Source: Sphingobacteriales bacterium (GTDB lineage Bacteria; Bacteroidota; Bacteroidia; Chitinophagales; Chitinophagaceae). From it: a stretch of 64,000 bases of DNA. Location: the NCBI GenBank assembly GCA_012270485.1, contig JAAXIF010000035.1, positions 1 to 64,000 of the forward strand. Reading direction: 5' to 3'. The stretch's first letter is position 1; each line of letters starts with the position of its first letter. The notes below the pieces were generated by a model, which saw only the letters and a list, made by a program, of their open reading frames with translations, was not told the origin of the DNA and ran no database searches. Made by a program: the position numbers and the translations under genes. Of the stretch, positions 34,852 to 44,655 are shown piece by piece.

Positions 34852-37338
34852 ATGAGAAAATTAACAACTGCTTGCTTCCTGTTATGGTCTTTGATCGGAT
34901 TGGCACAGGTTAAGCCTACATCAGCTGATGAGCGCATGAAAGGTGTTCAGCAAAGAAAATTGATGCAACAACAGTCGCTTATCAACAACACGAGTTTCCG
35001 CAATATCGGACCCAGTGTCATGAGTGGCAGGGTGGTAGATATGGAAGTAAATCCGGAAGACCCCACTGAATTTTATGTAGCGTATGCTTCCGGAGGTTTA
35101 TGGCATACAATTAATAACGGGATCAGTTTCAATTCCATTTTTGATACCGAGGATATCATGACCATTGGTGATATAGCCATGGATTGGAAAAGTCGTACCC
35201 TTTGGGTAGGAACCGGTGAAGTCAATAGTAGTCGTTCGAGTTATGCAGGAATTGGTGTCTATAAATCTAATAACAATGGCAAGTCTTGGGAGTATCTCGG
35301 ACTTCCTGAAAGCCACCACATTGGAGAGATCAAATTGCATCCTACTGATGTGAATACTGCATGGGTGGCCGTACTTGGACATTTGTATTCTCCCAATAAA
35401 GAAAGAGGGGTATACAAAACAACCGATGGTGGCAAAAACTGGAAACAGACTTTGTATGTAGACAATACTACAGGTGCTGTTGATATCGATATCAATCCAA
35501 AGAATCCGAATGAATTGTTTGCAGCTATGTGGTATCGTACACGTTCGGCTTCCAATTTTGAAGAAGGGGGTAAAACCAGCGGTATCTACAAAAGTACAGA
35601 TGGTGGTGAGAATTGGCAATTGATGTCAAAAGAAGGTTCCGGATTTCCTTTTGGTGATGGTGTGGGAAGAATTGGATTGATGGTATATCCTTCCAATCCA
35701 TCTACCATTTTTGCGGTCGTAGATAATAATTTCCGTCAGCCAGCCAATGCCAGACAAAACCAAGGCGATACCAGTCGTTATGTTTTAGCCGATTTTAAAG
35801 AGCTCACAAAAGATCAATTCCTCGCATTGAATGATAACAAGCTGAATGCATTCATTCGTTCACCGAGAAATGGAATACCGCAGAAATATACTGCTGCATC
35901 TCTGAAAGAAGCAGTGAACAATGGCACCCTTGCTCCAACAGCCATTTGGGATTATTTATATGATGCCAATACTGCTTTATTTGAAACACCTATCTATGGT
36001 GCACAATTATACCGTAGCGATGATGGCGGTACTAGCTGGAAAATGACACATAAAGATGCCATTCCAAACCTCTACAGCACTTATGGATATTATTTTGGTA
36101 AAGTATGGGTGAGTCCGGTGGATGATAAAAAAATCATTCTGACCGGTGTTGGTTTATTGATGAGCACAGATGGCGGTGCTACTTTTAAGCAAATCGGAAA
36201 AGAAAACGTGCACTCTGATCACCACTATGTATGGATCAATCCTAAACGCGATAGTCATATCATCAATGGTAATGATGGAGGTTGTAATATCACGTATGAT
36301 AATGGAGAACATTGGTTCAAAGCCAATACGCCTCCTGTTGGACAATTCTACAATATTGCAGTAGATATGGCTCATCCATACAACGTATACGGTGGCTTGC
36401 AGGATAATGGCACTTGGTTTGGAGCCGGCATTACCAGAGAAAACTATGACTGGTATGATAGTGGTCATAATCCTTATACTTCCATTGGTGGTGGTGATGG
36501 TATGCAGGTGCAAGTTGATTGGAGAGATAATAAAACAGTGTACAGCGGTTCTCAATTTGGAGCTTACAGCAGACAAACAATTGGTACAAGAGAAAGAAGA
36601 AGTGTTCGTCCGGCAAGAGACTTGGGTGAAACAGCTTTGCGTTACAATTGGCAGACACCTATCTTACTCAGTCGCCATAATCAGGATGTATTCTATTATG
36701 GTAGTAACAAGTTTCACCGCAGCATGAATCGTGGTGATAGTTTAGTGACTATGAGTGCTGATTTGACCACCAATCCTAAACAAGGGGATGTTCCATTTGG
36801 TACTTTAACCACGATGATTGAAAGTCCTCTTCGTTTTGGTTTGATTTATGTTGGGTCTGATGATGGTAATATTCAAGTGTCTAAAGATGGGGGCAATACC
36901 TGGACGCTGATCAATAAAAAATTACCCAAAGGCTTGTATGTGAGTCGTGTGACCGCTAGTGCATTTAGTGAGTCGCGTGTATATGTTTCATTGAATGGAT
37001 ATCGTAATGATCACTTCACAGCTTATGTGTATGTGAGTGATGATTATGGTACTACATGGAGACCAATCATGACTGATTTACCTGCAGAGCCTGTAAATGT
37101 GGTGAAAGAAGATACGGAAGATGGGAATATCATTTATGTAGGAACCGATGGAGGTTTGTATGTAAGTGTTGATGGCGGAAAGAGTTCTATGCTGTGGAAT
37201 AAAGGTATGCCTAGCAGTGTTCCCGTACATGATGTAGTAGTGCATCCAAGAGACGGCGAAGTTATTGTGGGTACACATGGTCGTAGCCTGTATATCGCCA
37301 AACTCGATGAACTCCGTAAGCTCGCGAAGAAGAAGTAA
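34852..37338 (+). CDS. Sortilin/VPS10-like BNR-repeat exported protein
   Basis: An 828-residue secreted beta-propeller protein. The signal peptide covers residues 1-19 (ending SLIGLAQ). Repeated BNR/Asp-box motifs are easy to see (NNGISF, YKSNNNGKSWEYLG, TTDGGKNWKQ, STDGGENWQ, RSDDGGTSWKM, VSKDGGNTWTLI, VSDDYGTTWRP), which identifies a sortilin-VPS10/glycosyl-hydrolase-like fold with two propellers. Members are often abundant outer-surface proteins of unknown function. It appears monocistronic. A word-repeat hairpin directly follows and may serve as terminator for both this gene and the convergent methyltransferase. Confidence 0.85.
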   Translation: MRKLTTACFLLWSLIGLAQVKPTSADERMKGVQQRKLMQQQSLINNTSFRNIGPSVMSGRVVDMEVNPEDPTEFYVAYASGGLWHTINNGISFNSIFDTEDIMTIGDIAMDWKSRTLWVGTGEVNSSRSSYAGIGVYKSNNNGKSWEYLGLPESHHIGEIKLHPTDVNTAWVAVLGHLYSPNKERGVYKTTDGGKNWKQTLYVDNTTGAVDIDINPKNPNELFAAMWYRTRSASNFEEGGKTSGIYKSTDGGENWQLMSKEGSGFPFGDGVGRIGLMVYPSNPSTIFAVVDNNFRQPANARQNQGDTSRYVLADFKELTKDQFLALNDNKLNAFIRSPRNGIPQKYTAASLKEAVNNGTLAPTAIWDYLYDANTALFETPIYGAQLYRSDDGGTSWKMTHKDAIPNLYSTYGYYFGKVWVSPVDDKKIILTGVGLLMSTDGGATFKQIGKENVHSDHHYVWINPKRDSHIINGNDGGCNITYDNGEHWFKANTPPVGQFYNIAVDMAHPYNVYGGLQDNGTWFGAGITRENYDWYDSGHNPYTSIGGGDGMQVQVDWRDNKTVYSGSQFGAYSRQTIGTRERRSVRPARDLGETALRYNWQTPILLSRHNQDVFYYGSNKFHRSMNRGDSLVTMSADLTTNPKQGDVPFGTLTTMIESPLRFGLIYVGSDDGNIQVSKDGGNTWTLINKKLPKGLYVSRVTASAFSESRVYVSLNGYRNDHFTAYVYVSDDYGTTWRPIMTDLPAEPVNVVKEDTEDGNIIYVGTDGGLYVSVDGGKSSMLWNKGMPSSVPVHDVVVHPRDGEVIVGTHGRSLYIAKLDELRKLAKKK

Positions 37339-37351
37339 TGTCTGATTTTTG

Positions 37352-37430
37352 AAGTTTGTTTTTTTGATCTTTGATTTCTTGATTTAATATTTACTCCAAA
37401 TCAAGAAATCAAAGATCAAAAATCAAACTT
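37352..37430. repeat. Word-repeat hairpin between convergent genes (GATTTCTT type)
   Basis: A perfect 25-bp stem (TTTTTGATCTTTG... with its complement) extends through a small internal loop to a further 7 bp, AAGTTTG/CAAACTT. The right arm overlaps the end of the methyltransferase gene at 37423. The arms are made of repeated TTTGAT and TTGATT words. It may act as a bidirectional terminator. Confidence 0.85.
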
Positions 37431-38214
37431 TCTTTTTCCTCAATATCCATAAATCTTGTTTGCCTGCTTTTTTTGGATGCAGTTCCCCATCCCAGTATTC
37501 AAGTATCTCAAATTTTTCTGCTAATGTCGTCTTTAATTTTTCAGGTAAGTGATAGGTAGACATCATTCTGTGTCCTTTTTTAGAGAAAGGAGTATTGTAT
37601 ATTCCTTCTGATTGGATTTGTTGTTGCTGTTGTTTGGATAGCTTTTTGATGAAATGATTTCCATGCGTGGTGATCCAAATAATGCCATTGGGTTTTGCAA
37701 TTCGATTCAATTCATTCATCCATTTTTGTTGATCATCACTGGCGATATGCGTAAGTACAGAAAACCCAATGATCAGATCGAAATAAGTTTCTTTAAATGG
37801 GAGTGGAGGATATGTCTCCTGAACTTTGAAATGAATACCCGGTATGTTCTTTTGATTCCATACAATGGTATCAATATTTGGATCAGAGGCATGAATATTG
37901 ACTGATGGAGTGAATTTTTGCAGATGTCTGGTGATTCTGGAAGGTCCGCATCCCCAATCAAGTATCGTAGGTGACTTGGGTAAATACTGTTGTACAGACT
38001 CCCATATTTCATGGGTAGTCAACTTGCCGTCTTCGATAAATTTTTGATAATCCAGAAGGTAGGATTCATATAGTGTATAGTCATCCGGGAAAGCTATTCT
38101 TGGATGTTTTCTTTGGTATTGAAAATTTGCATATCCATATTGGATTTGTTGCCAACGAAAAGCCAGTTGGTCAAATAGGCTCAGGGGTATGGTCTTTTTT
38201 AACCGGTTCAACAT
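37423..38214 (-). CDS. Class I SAM-dependent methyltransferase
   Basis: A 263-residue methyltransferase. The SAM motif is SPTILDWGCGPSRITRHL (about residues 93-110), then INIHASDPNIDTIVW as the second motif and FKETYFDLIIGFSVLTH as the third. It is related to methyltransferase-11/25 types acting on small molecules or glycans. The C-terminal end is lysine-rich. Target unknown. It is divergent from the GH13 gene. Confidence 0.85.
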   Translation of the reverse strand: MLNRLKKTIPLSLFDQLAFRWQQIQYGYANFQYQRKHPRIAFPDDYTLYESYLLDYQKFIEDGKLTTHEIWESVQQYLPKSPTILDWGCGPSRITRHLQKFTPSVNIHASDPNIDTIVWNQKNIPGIHFKVQETYPPLPFKETYFDLIIGFSVLTHIASDDQQKWMNELNRIAKPNGIIWITTHGNHFIKKLSKQQQQQIQSEGIYNTPFSKKGHRMMSTYHLPEKLKTTLAEKFEILEYWDGELHPKKAGKQDLWILRKKKV

Positions 38215-38281
38215 CTGATAACAAGATAAAGTATTGAACTAAGAAATAAGTAACTTACAATAAATCATTTAATCTAGACTT

Positions 38282-40030
38282 ATGCGCACTTTAGCATCTG
38301 CAATTTTTCATGTAATTTTTATAGTAAGTATGGTAGTAGGATGTAAAACCGACAAAACTGCTGATACAACAGAAAATAGTGAAGGGGCTCAATGGTGGAA
38401 AGAAGAAATCATTTATCAATTGTATCCCCGTAGTTTTCAAGATAGTGATGGGGATGGAGTTGGCGATTTAAAAGGTATCATTTCTCGATTAGATTATCTG
38501 CAAGGCTTAGGAATCACTGCTGTATGGCTCAATCCGATTTATAGTTCTCCAAACGACGATAATGGCTATGATGTTAGTGACTATCAAAATATCATGAAAG
38601 ATTTCGGTACCATGGATGATTTTGATCAATTATTAAAAGGGCTGCACAATCGTAACATAAAGTTGATCATGGATCTGGTAGTGAATCATAGCAGTGATGA
38701 ACATGAATGGTTTAAGCAAAGTAGAACTTCTCGAGAAAATCCTTATCGAAATTATTATCACTGGTGGAATGCCGAAAGAGGGAAGCCGCCATATCGTTAT
38801 AGTTTATTTGATGTGAATCATGATGCATGGATGTATGATTCTCTTACCAATGCTTATTATCTCCACTATTTCTCTCGTAAACAACCCGACCTCAATTGGG
38901 AAAATCCAAAACTGCGTGAAGAAGTATATGACATCATGAAATTTTGGGCTGAAAAGGGAATTGATGGATTTAGATTGGATGCTTTTCAGTTTGCAGCCAA
39001 GGATACCAGTTATCCCGCTTTTCCGGAAGGCTATGAGAAGAATTTTACCAAGTATTACGCCATGCAAGGCAACCTGCATGGTTATCTGAAAGAGATGAAT
39101 GAAAAAGTATTTAGTAAATATAAAGTACTCAGTGTTGCCGAAGGTGCAGGTAACTCATTTGAGGATGCGCATCAGCTTGTAGATGCAGATAGAAAGGAAT
39201 TACATATGGCTTATGCATTTGAAGGAGTAGATATTGCCAAGCCGGAAGGGTATAGTCTTTTGGTTTTTAAAGAAGTATTCTCCAGATGGGATAGTGCTTT
39301 TGCGGAAAAAGGCTGGTTGTCAATTTTTCTTGGCAATCATGATCAAGCCAGAATGGTCAGCAGATTTGGGAATGATGATCCGGCATATCGTTCTGCATCT
39401 ACGTCTATGCTCAATACGTTTATCATGACCATGCGAGGTACGCCGTATATCTACAATGGTGATGAGTTAGGTATGACCAATGCCGGATTTACAAGTATCC
39501 ATGAATTCAGAGATGTACAAACCCTGAATGAATACAAACGTTTACAATTGACAAAGGGTGACCTGGCTGCTTATCTTAAAAAAATACAAGCATCCAGCAG
39601 AGATAATGGAAGAACCCCTTTTCAGTGGGATAACAGTAAAAATGCAGGATTTACAACAGGAACACCATGGATTAAAGTCAATGCAAATCATGTCGATATT
39701 AATGTTGCTCTACAAGAAAAAGACCCCAACAGCTGCTTGAACTACTTTAAAAAACTGGTTCAATTGCGAAAAGATCATATCGCTTCATTGGTGTATGGAA
39801 AATATACTTTGTTGGATAAAAATAATCCTGATATATATGCATACACAAGAGAAAGTGATGGTGAAAAATTACTGATCGTGCTAAATTTTTCTAAAGAAAC
39901 AAAATTGCTCAATCCGGGATTCGGCTTGCAAAAAGCACAAATACTTTTGTCCAATCTTAGTACAAATCCTGTCATTACAAACGAAACCATTCATCTCGCT
40001 CCATATCAGGCTGTGATTTATAAACTGTAA
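38282..40030 (+). CDS. GH13 alpha-glucosidase (lipoprotein)
   Basis: A 582-residue glycoside hydrolase family 13 enzyme. A lipobox (SMVVGC) makes it a lipoprotein, probably surface or periplasmic. The conserved regions are MDLVVNHSS, GFRLDAF (nucleophile Asp233), SVAEG (acid/base Glu287) and LGNHDQ (Asp354); DGVGDLKGI and YQLYPRSFQDSDGDGVGD are typical of oligo-1,6-glucosidase/alpha-glucosidase subfamilies. No sus genes surround it. The next gene, a small lipoprotein, starts 5 bases downstream. Confidence 0.9.
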   Translation: MRTLASAIFHVIFIVSMVVGCKTDKTADTTENSEGAQWWKEEIIYQLYPRSFQDSDGDGVGDLKGIISRLDYLQGLGITAVWLNPIYSSPNDDNGYDVSDYQNIMKDFGTMDDFDQLLKGLHNRNIKLIMDLVVNHSSDEHEWFKQSRTSRENPYRNYYHWWNAERGKPPYRYSLFDVNHDAWMYDSLTNAYYLHYFSRKQPDLNWENPKLREEVYDIMKFWAEKGIDGFRLDAFQFAAKDTSYPAFPEGYEKNFTKYYAMQGNLHGYLKEMNEKVFSKYKVLSVAEGAGNSFEDAHQLVDADRKELHMAYAFEGVDIAKPEGYSLLVFKEVFSRWDSAFAEKGWLSIFLGNHDQARMVSRFGNDDPAYRSASTSMLNTFIMTMRGTPYIYNGDELGMTNAGFTSIHEFRDVQTLNEYKRLQLTKGDLAAYLKKIQASSRDNGRTPFQWDNSKNAGFTTGTPWIKVNANHVDINVALQEKDPNSCLNYFKKLVQLRKDHIASLVYGKYTLLDKNNPDIYAYTRESDGEKLLIVLNFSKETKLLNPGFGLQKAQILLSNLSTNPVITNETIHLAPYQAVIYKL

Positions 40031-40035
40031 TACTT

Positions 40036-40500
40036 ATGAAAGCTTTTATTTCTAAATTGAAAATAACGGTATTGTTTTCTTTTCTGTTAATAGGTTGTGC
40101 CAATCAGCAGGAGCATGTAGTGGTGAGTAGTCAAGTAGTTAAAGAAGATCCCGGTGATGTCATCTATACCAACTCTACGATCATTATTCAGCCCACTCAA
40201 TTGCAATTAGATAGTCTTCAACAAAAACTCGGAGAATCCAATTTCCAAATCGTACAGGGTGACTATGTATTCTATGCAAACGCAATGACGGGATTCTTTT
40301 CCGATAAAAATGTGGTCAAGTATACTTTTTCAGGAGTCAATTCGCTTCATTATAAAAATGCGGAAGGTAAGGTCATGAAGTATAACCTTGAACAGAATGG
40401 AGAGTCATGGCAACTTTATTTCTATTCACCGGAAAAAGGATTTCGTCGTGTTGATTTTGTAGACTACGAATCAGCGTTTACAAAATTCTTTAATCAATAA
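40036..40500 (+). CDS. Hypothetical lipoprotein
   Basis: A 154-residue lipoprotein (lipobox FLLIGC at about residue 21). The body is beta-rich and contains IIQPTQLQLDSLQQKLGESNF and FVDYESAFTKFFNQ at the end. No family was recognised. It begins 5 bases after the GH13 gene, so it is probably translated from the same transcript. It could be an accessory for carbohydrate use, but that is only suggested by position. Confidence 0.65.
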   Translation: MKAFISKLKITVLFSFLLIGCANQQEHVVVSSQVVKEDPGDVIYTNSTIIIQPTQLQLDSLQQKLGESNFQIVQGDYVFYANAMTGFFSDKNVVKYTFSGVNSLHYKNAEGKVMKYNLEQNGESWQLYFYSPEKGFRRVDFVDYESAFTKFFNQ

Positions 40501-40520
40501 AAGGCTTCGCTACTGATATT

Positions 40521-41522
40521 CTACGATGCTATCATCTCATGCAAATACTGCTTACTCTCTTCTTTAAATGCTTTTCTCGGTTTCAAACCCAGTAATTGGA
40601 ACATTTGATTGTCTTCGTCAAACGATGGGTTAGGAGTGGTCAATAATTTATCACCGGCAAAAATGGAATTAGCACCTGCCATAAAACACAGCGCTTGATC
40701 AGCAACACTCATCTCTGTTCTGCCTGCACTTAAACGTACCATGGTCTTAGGCATCAGTATTCTCGCAGTGGCAATCATGCGAACCATATCCCATACATCT
40801 ACTTTGGAATTATGCTCTAAAGGAGTTCCCGGAATGGCTACCAATGAATTGATAGGTACACTTTCAGGATGTTCAGGCATGGTGGCCAATGTATGCAACA
40901 TACCTATTCGATCTTCATGTGTTTCACCCAATCCTATGATACCACCACAACAAACGGTAACACCGGCTTTACGTACGTTTTCCAAAGTTTCTAATCGGTC
41001 TTCATAGGTACGCGTAGTGATGATTTCACCATAATGTTCTTTACTCGTATCTAAATTGTGGTTATAAGCATACAATCCCGCATCTGCCAGTTTTTGAGCC
41101 TGGTCTTCCGTTAGCATACCCAGTGTACAACATACTTCCATTCCCATTTCATTCACACCTTTCACCATATCCAATACACGATCAAAATCACGATTATCTC
41201 TCACTTCACGCCAAGCAGCACCCATGCAAAAACGAGTAGACCCTGCTTCTTTTGCTTTCTGGGCATATGCCAATACCTCATCTTTTTTCATGAGGGCTTG
41301 AATATCAATACCGGTATTGTAACGGGCAGCTTGTGGACAATAAGCGCAGTCTTCACTACAGCCCCCTGTTTTAATACTCAATAGGGTACATACCTGTACT
41401 TCCGCAGTATCATTATACTTTCTATGTAATTCCGCTGCTCGAAATACCAGTTCGAGCAAGGGCATGTTGTAGATATCGTAAATTTCTTCTTTGGTCCAGT
41501 TATGACGGATGTCGATAGACAT
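40521..41522 (-). CDS. bioB: Biotin synthase
   Basis: Radical-SAM enzyme that inserts sulfur into dethiobiotin. The radical-SAM motif CSEDCAYC, the second Fe-S cluster region, and conserved [16 protein letters not shown] and [15 protein letters not shown] are present. The length (333 residues) is normal. No other bio gene is adjacent, so the pathway is dispersed. The minus-strand -7 box TATATTTG at 41541-41548 lies 18 bases upstream of the ATG. Confidence 0.96.
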   Translation of the reverse strand: MSIDIRHNWTKEEIYDIYNMPLLELVFRAAELHRKYNDTAEVQVCTLLSIKTGGCSEDCAYCPQAARYNTGIDIQALMKKDEVLAYAQKAKEAGSTRFCMGAAWREVRDNRDFDRVLDMVKGVNEMGMEVCCTLGMLTEDQAQKLADAGLYAYNHNLDTSKEHYGEIITTRTYEDRLETLENVRKAGVTVCCGGIIGLGETHEDRIGMLHTLATMPEHPESVPINSLVAIPGTPLEHNSKVDVWDMVRMIATARILMPKTMVRLSAGRTEMSVADQALCFMAGANSIFAGDKLLTTPNPSFDEDNQMFQLLGLKPRKAFKEESKQYLHEMIAS

Positions 41523-41540
41523 AAAAATCGATTTAGATTA

Positions 41541-41548
41541 CAAATATA
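41541..41548 (-). promoter_or_regulatory. -7 box of bioB
   Basis: Minus-strand TATATTTG matches TAnnTTTG exactly, with 18 bases between it and the start codon. No clear -33 element or BirA-type operator was found. Confidence 0.45.
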
Positions 41549-41721
41549 TAGGAACAAGCAACAATAGAAGAGCTTTTCATATTACAATCTCTGTGTAACT
41601 ACGTGGTTTATTGATTGGCATTTTTAACCACAGTGTCGCAGAGTTTCACGGAGATTGGTAAAAGGGAACAAAAATCATTTACTTGCTCATTCCCTGTTTC
41701 CTATTTCTTGTTTCTTATTCT

Positions 41722-42774
41722 TTATTCCTCCGTTTTCCTATGTTGAATATAATTCCTCCATTTTTCAATGACTTTCTGCATATCATCCGGTAGTGGGGCT
41801 TCAAAATGCATGGGTTGTTTGGTTACGGGATGAATAAATCCAAGCGTCTGCGCATGTAAAGCACAGCGTGGACAAATATCAAAACAGTTATCTACAAATT
41901 GCTTGTATTTGGTGTAGATGGTGCCCTTTAAAATTTTATCGCCTCCATATTCCCAATCATTAAAGAGTGTATGTCCAATATGCTTCATGTGCACACGAAT
42001 TTGATGTGTACGTCCGGTTTCTAAAACACATTCTACTAATGACACATAATTGAATCGCTCGAGTACTTTATAATGTGTGATAGCATGTTTCCCGATTTCT
42101 CCTTCCGGATAGGCATCAAACATTTTACGATGCTGACGATGACGGGCAATATGCGCTTCAATTGTTCCATTGTCTTCTTGTACATCACCCCATACCAATG
42201 CCACATATTTTCTATTCACGGTATGATTGAAAAATTGTTTGGCTAAATGAGCGGCCGCATCACCGGTTTTTGCCAATACAATCAATCCGGTAGTATTTTT
42301 ATCAATTCGATGTACCAATCCAAAACGTGGCAATGATTCTTCGTCTAGATTCGGATTTTGTTGCAGGAAATGATAGGCAACACCATTCAACATCGTGCCT
42401 GTAAAGTTGCCGATGCCGGGATGTACCACCATATTCGCCGGTTTGTTGAGTACCATCACTGCATCATCCTCATACACGATATTCAAGGGAATATTTTCAG
42501 GTTTCAGTTCGGTATGTTCAGGATTGATGAGACTCATCAACACAATCTCATCACCCGGCTTGATCTTATAATTGCTTTTAACAACCTGTCCATTAACGGT
42601 CAAAAAACCGGCGTCAATACCTTTTTGAACTTTGTTACGGGTAGCACCTTCAATACGTCCCTGTACCCATTTGTCAATGCGTAAAGGTTCCTGACCTTTG
42701 TCTACTTTAAAAGTCTTTCGTTCATAAAGTTCCTCAGTGCCTTCTTCAGGCTGGAGATCCAAATCTTCCTGCAT
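41722..42774 (-). CDS. RluD-type 23S rRNA pseudouridine synthase
   Basis: A 350-residue enzyme with an N-terminal S4 RNA-binding domain (about residues 27-80) and the RluA-family catalytic domain. The catalytic Asp is in HRIDKNTTGLIVLAKT, and GRTHQIRVHM is conserved. RluD modifies helix 69 of 23S rRNA; closely related RluC/RluA paralogues act elsewhere, so the exact site is inferred. ATG 42774 is chosen because it lies 4 bases from a perfect -7 box; an in-frame ATG 11 codons upstream would place the box inside the gene. Divergent from lipB. Confidence 0.88.
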   Translation of the reverse strand: MQEDLDLQPEEGTEELYERKTFKVDKGQEPLRIDKWVQGRIEGATRNKVQKGIDAGFLTVNGQVVKSNYKIKPGDEIVLMSLINPEHTELKPENIPLNIVYEDDAVMVLNKPANMVVHPGIGNFTGTMLNGVAYHFLQQNPNLDEESLPRFGLVHRIDKNTTGLIVLAKTGDAAAHLAKQFFNHTVNRKYVALVWGDVQEDNGTIEAHIARHRQHRKMFDAYPEGEIGKHAITHYKVLERFNYVSLVECVLETGRTHQIRVHMKHIGHTLFNDWEYGGDKILKGTIYTKYKQFVDNCFDICPRCALHAQTLGFIHPVTKQPMHFEAPLPDDMQKVIEKWRNYIQHRKTEE

Positions 42775-42778
42775 CCTG

Positions 42779-42786
42779 CAAAAATA
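42779..42786 (-). promoter_or_regulatory. -7 box of the rluD-like gene
   Basis: Minus-strand TATTTTTG, 4 bases before the start codon, so a leaderless message is possible. It is one half of a divergent promoter pair with the lipB box. Confidence 0.45.
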
Positions 42787-42837
42787 GCAGAAACCATCCA
42801 AGCGCATTTAAAATGAAAGGATATCCGCTTTCCATAC

Positions 42838-42845
42838 TAATTTTG
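42838..42845 (+). promoter_or_regulatory. -7 box of lipB
   Basis: TAATTTTG matches TAnnTTTG and ends 4 bases before the lipB ATG, mirroring the spacing at the divergent gene. No convincing -33 element was seen. Confidence 0.45.
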
Positions 42846-42849
42846 CAAG

Positions 42850-43614
42850 ATGCAGTCAGTACTATTCAGGGATTTGGGATTCAGGTCTTATCAATCGGTT
42901 TGGGATGAGCAGGAAGCCATGCTTAAAGAGAAGGTGGATATGAAGTCGGCTGCAAGAATGATGGGGCATGTTGATCAGTCCGCCAACATGGACAACCAGA
43001 AAACGGATACCGCCATTGTTGGTCGCCTGACCAACAATACAATACCCCACCATCTTTTATTAGTGGAACACTCACCGGTATACACCCTTGGTAAAAGTGG
43101 AAAAACTGAACATATTTTGATTTCAGAACAAGAAATGCAGGAGAGAGGCATTGACTATTTTCATATTAATCGCGGAGGCGATATTACTTTTCATGGCCCA
43201 GGACAAATCGTTGGATATCCGATCCTAGATCTGGAACAATTTAAAACCGATCTTGGATGGTATTTACGAAGTCTGGAAGAAGTGATGATCCTAACACTGG
43301 CACATTATGGATTACAAGGCGATAGGAGCAAGGGAGAAACAGGTGTTTGGCTAGATCCGGATATTCCCGGAAAAGAAAGAAAGATCTGTGCCATGGGTAT
43401 TAAATGCAGTAGATGGATTACCATGCATGGTTTTGCATTCAATGTAAATACCGACCTCCGCTACTTTGATCATATTGTGCCCTGTGGAATTGTAGGTAAG
43501 CAAGTAACTTCATTAGAAAAGGAATTAGGATATACTATACCTTTTGAAGAAGTGAAGATATTGGTGAAAAAGAACTTTGAAAAAGTATTTGATATTGTAT
43601 TGATAGAGGATTAA
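42850..43614 (+). CDS. lipB: Octanoyltransferase LipB
   Basis: Transfers the octanoyl group from acyl carrier protein to lipoyl-dependent enzymes, the first step of lipoate assembly. The catalytic Lys is in MGIKCSRW and the Cys in IVPCGI; RGGDITFHGPGQIVGYPI is the conserved substrate loop. An insertion near residues 28-60 (VDMKSAARMMGHVDQS) is longer than in E. coli. The N-terminus FRDLGFRSYQSVWDEQE fits the family, supporting ATG 42850. lipA is not adjacent. The stop codon overlaps that of the convergent gene at 43611. Confidence 0.94.
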   Translation: MQSVLFRDLGFRSYQSVWDEQEAMLKEKVDMKSAARMMGHVDQSANMDNQKTDTAIVGRLTNNTIPHHLLLVEHSPVYTLGKSGKTEHILISEQEMQERGIDYFHINRGGDITFHGPGQIVGYPILDLEQFKTDLGWYLRSLEEVMILTLAHYGLQGDRSKGETGVWLDPDIPGKERKICAMGIKCSRWITMHGFAFNVNTDLRYFDHIVPCGIVGKQVTSLEKELGYTIPFEEVKILVKKNFEKVFDIVLIED

Positions 43615-44627
43615 TCTTTCTGCAGAAAAAATTTATTTTTTTCAATCAGTTCATTGTTTTTATAAAGTTCAAAATCGTACCACCCACTCCTTTTAAAATT
43701 GGCTTTATCCATGATCAACTCATGTTCTTTTAATTGATTGATCCTGAACAACTCTTTTCCTTCCAAATCAAAGAATACAATTCTGTATTGCTGAAAGTCT
43801 TTTTCCGGCACAGATATATTCAGGTAGCCGGATGATTTAGTATAAATAAATTTAGAAGGTTTCCATACTTGTTTGGGTACAAAGCGATGCAGCTCAGCTC
43901 GGAAAGTAGTGATCTGATAAATCGTATCTTTTGTTGTATTGGTCACAGAATCCTTGAAACGCTTGTAAAATGGCAGTTCGATTTGTACCAATAAAGTATC
44001 TTTTACAAATACGCTTACATACTCTTTCGGTTTTGGAATAAAAGGATTCCAATTGATCTCACCCGGTTTGAGTACAGATAAGGAGTCTTGCGTGAACTTA
44101 ATCAAAGAGTCACGGAAGTTTCGATAGGCAGTGGTTGATAATTGAAATGCAGGTTGTCCTCTTTTATAAATTTGAATGTATTTTTCTGTAGGAGTAGTGG
44201 TGAGACTATCTTTTTTAATCTCTGTTTTAGATATGTCAATGCGCGCATCGACATTATCACTGGGAATGTCTGTACTAATAGTGTTGGATTCTTGTCCGGG
44301 TGATTTGATATCAGTAAAAAAATAGTTGCCCCCTTTCAAAACATAAAAAATGCGGTAATAAATACGTGGGGCCGATGGAAGTTTTTGATCAATGTATCCA
44401 TTTGCGGGCAGTTCAGGTGATTGAGTAGAAAAAATAGTACCAAAATTAACCCCATCAGTAGAGCGTTGTACTGCCAATTGATTACAGGATGGATATGGAT
44501 TGATCCAACTGATACTTACTTTTCCTTTGCCAATCTCTCTCACTGTAAAGCCGGGTAATGCTCTCTGTGATAAAGCTTGGTTCGTCATCAGTATCCATAC
44601 AAGGATCAGCAAATTTTTTCCATTCAT
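43611..44627 (-). CDS. Hypothetical exported protein with fibronectin-like fold
   Basis: A 338-residue protein with a signal peptide (ending NQALSQ). Residues about 30-120 resemble a fibronectin type III fold (FTVREIGKGKVSISWINPYP, NQLAVQRSTDGVNF, YYRIFYV). The rest is beta-rich and ends with ENNELIEKNKFF-like strands. No catalytic motif was recognised. A longer in-frame start overlaps the upstream deaminase gene; ATG 44627 places the signal peptide correctly. Its stop overlaps the lipB stop (TTAA shared). Confidence 0.65.
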   Translation of the reverse strand: MNGKNLLILVWILMTNQALSQRALPGFTVREIGKGKVSISWINPYPSCNQLAVQRSTDGVNFGTIFSTQSPELPANGYIDQKLPSAPRIYYRIFYVLKGGNYFFTDIKSPGQESNTISTDIPSDNVDARIDISKTEIKKDSLTTTPTEKYIQIYKRGQPAFQLSTTAYRNFRDSLIKFTQDSLSVLKPGEINWNPFIPKPKEYVSVFVKDTLLVQIELPFYKRFKDSVTNTTKDTIYQITTFRAELHRFVPKQVWKPSKFIYTKSSGYLNISVPEKDFQQYRIVFFDLEGKELFRINQLKEHELIMDKANFKRSGWYDFELYKNNELIEKNKFFLQKD

Positions 44628-44655
44628 GATAGCAAATATAAAGGCAGTGGATTGA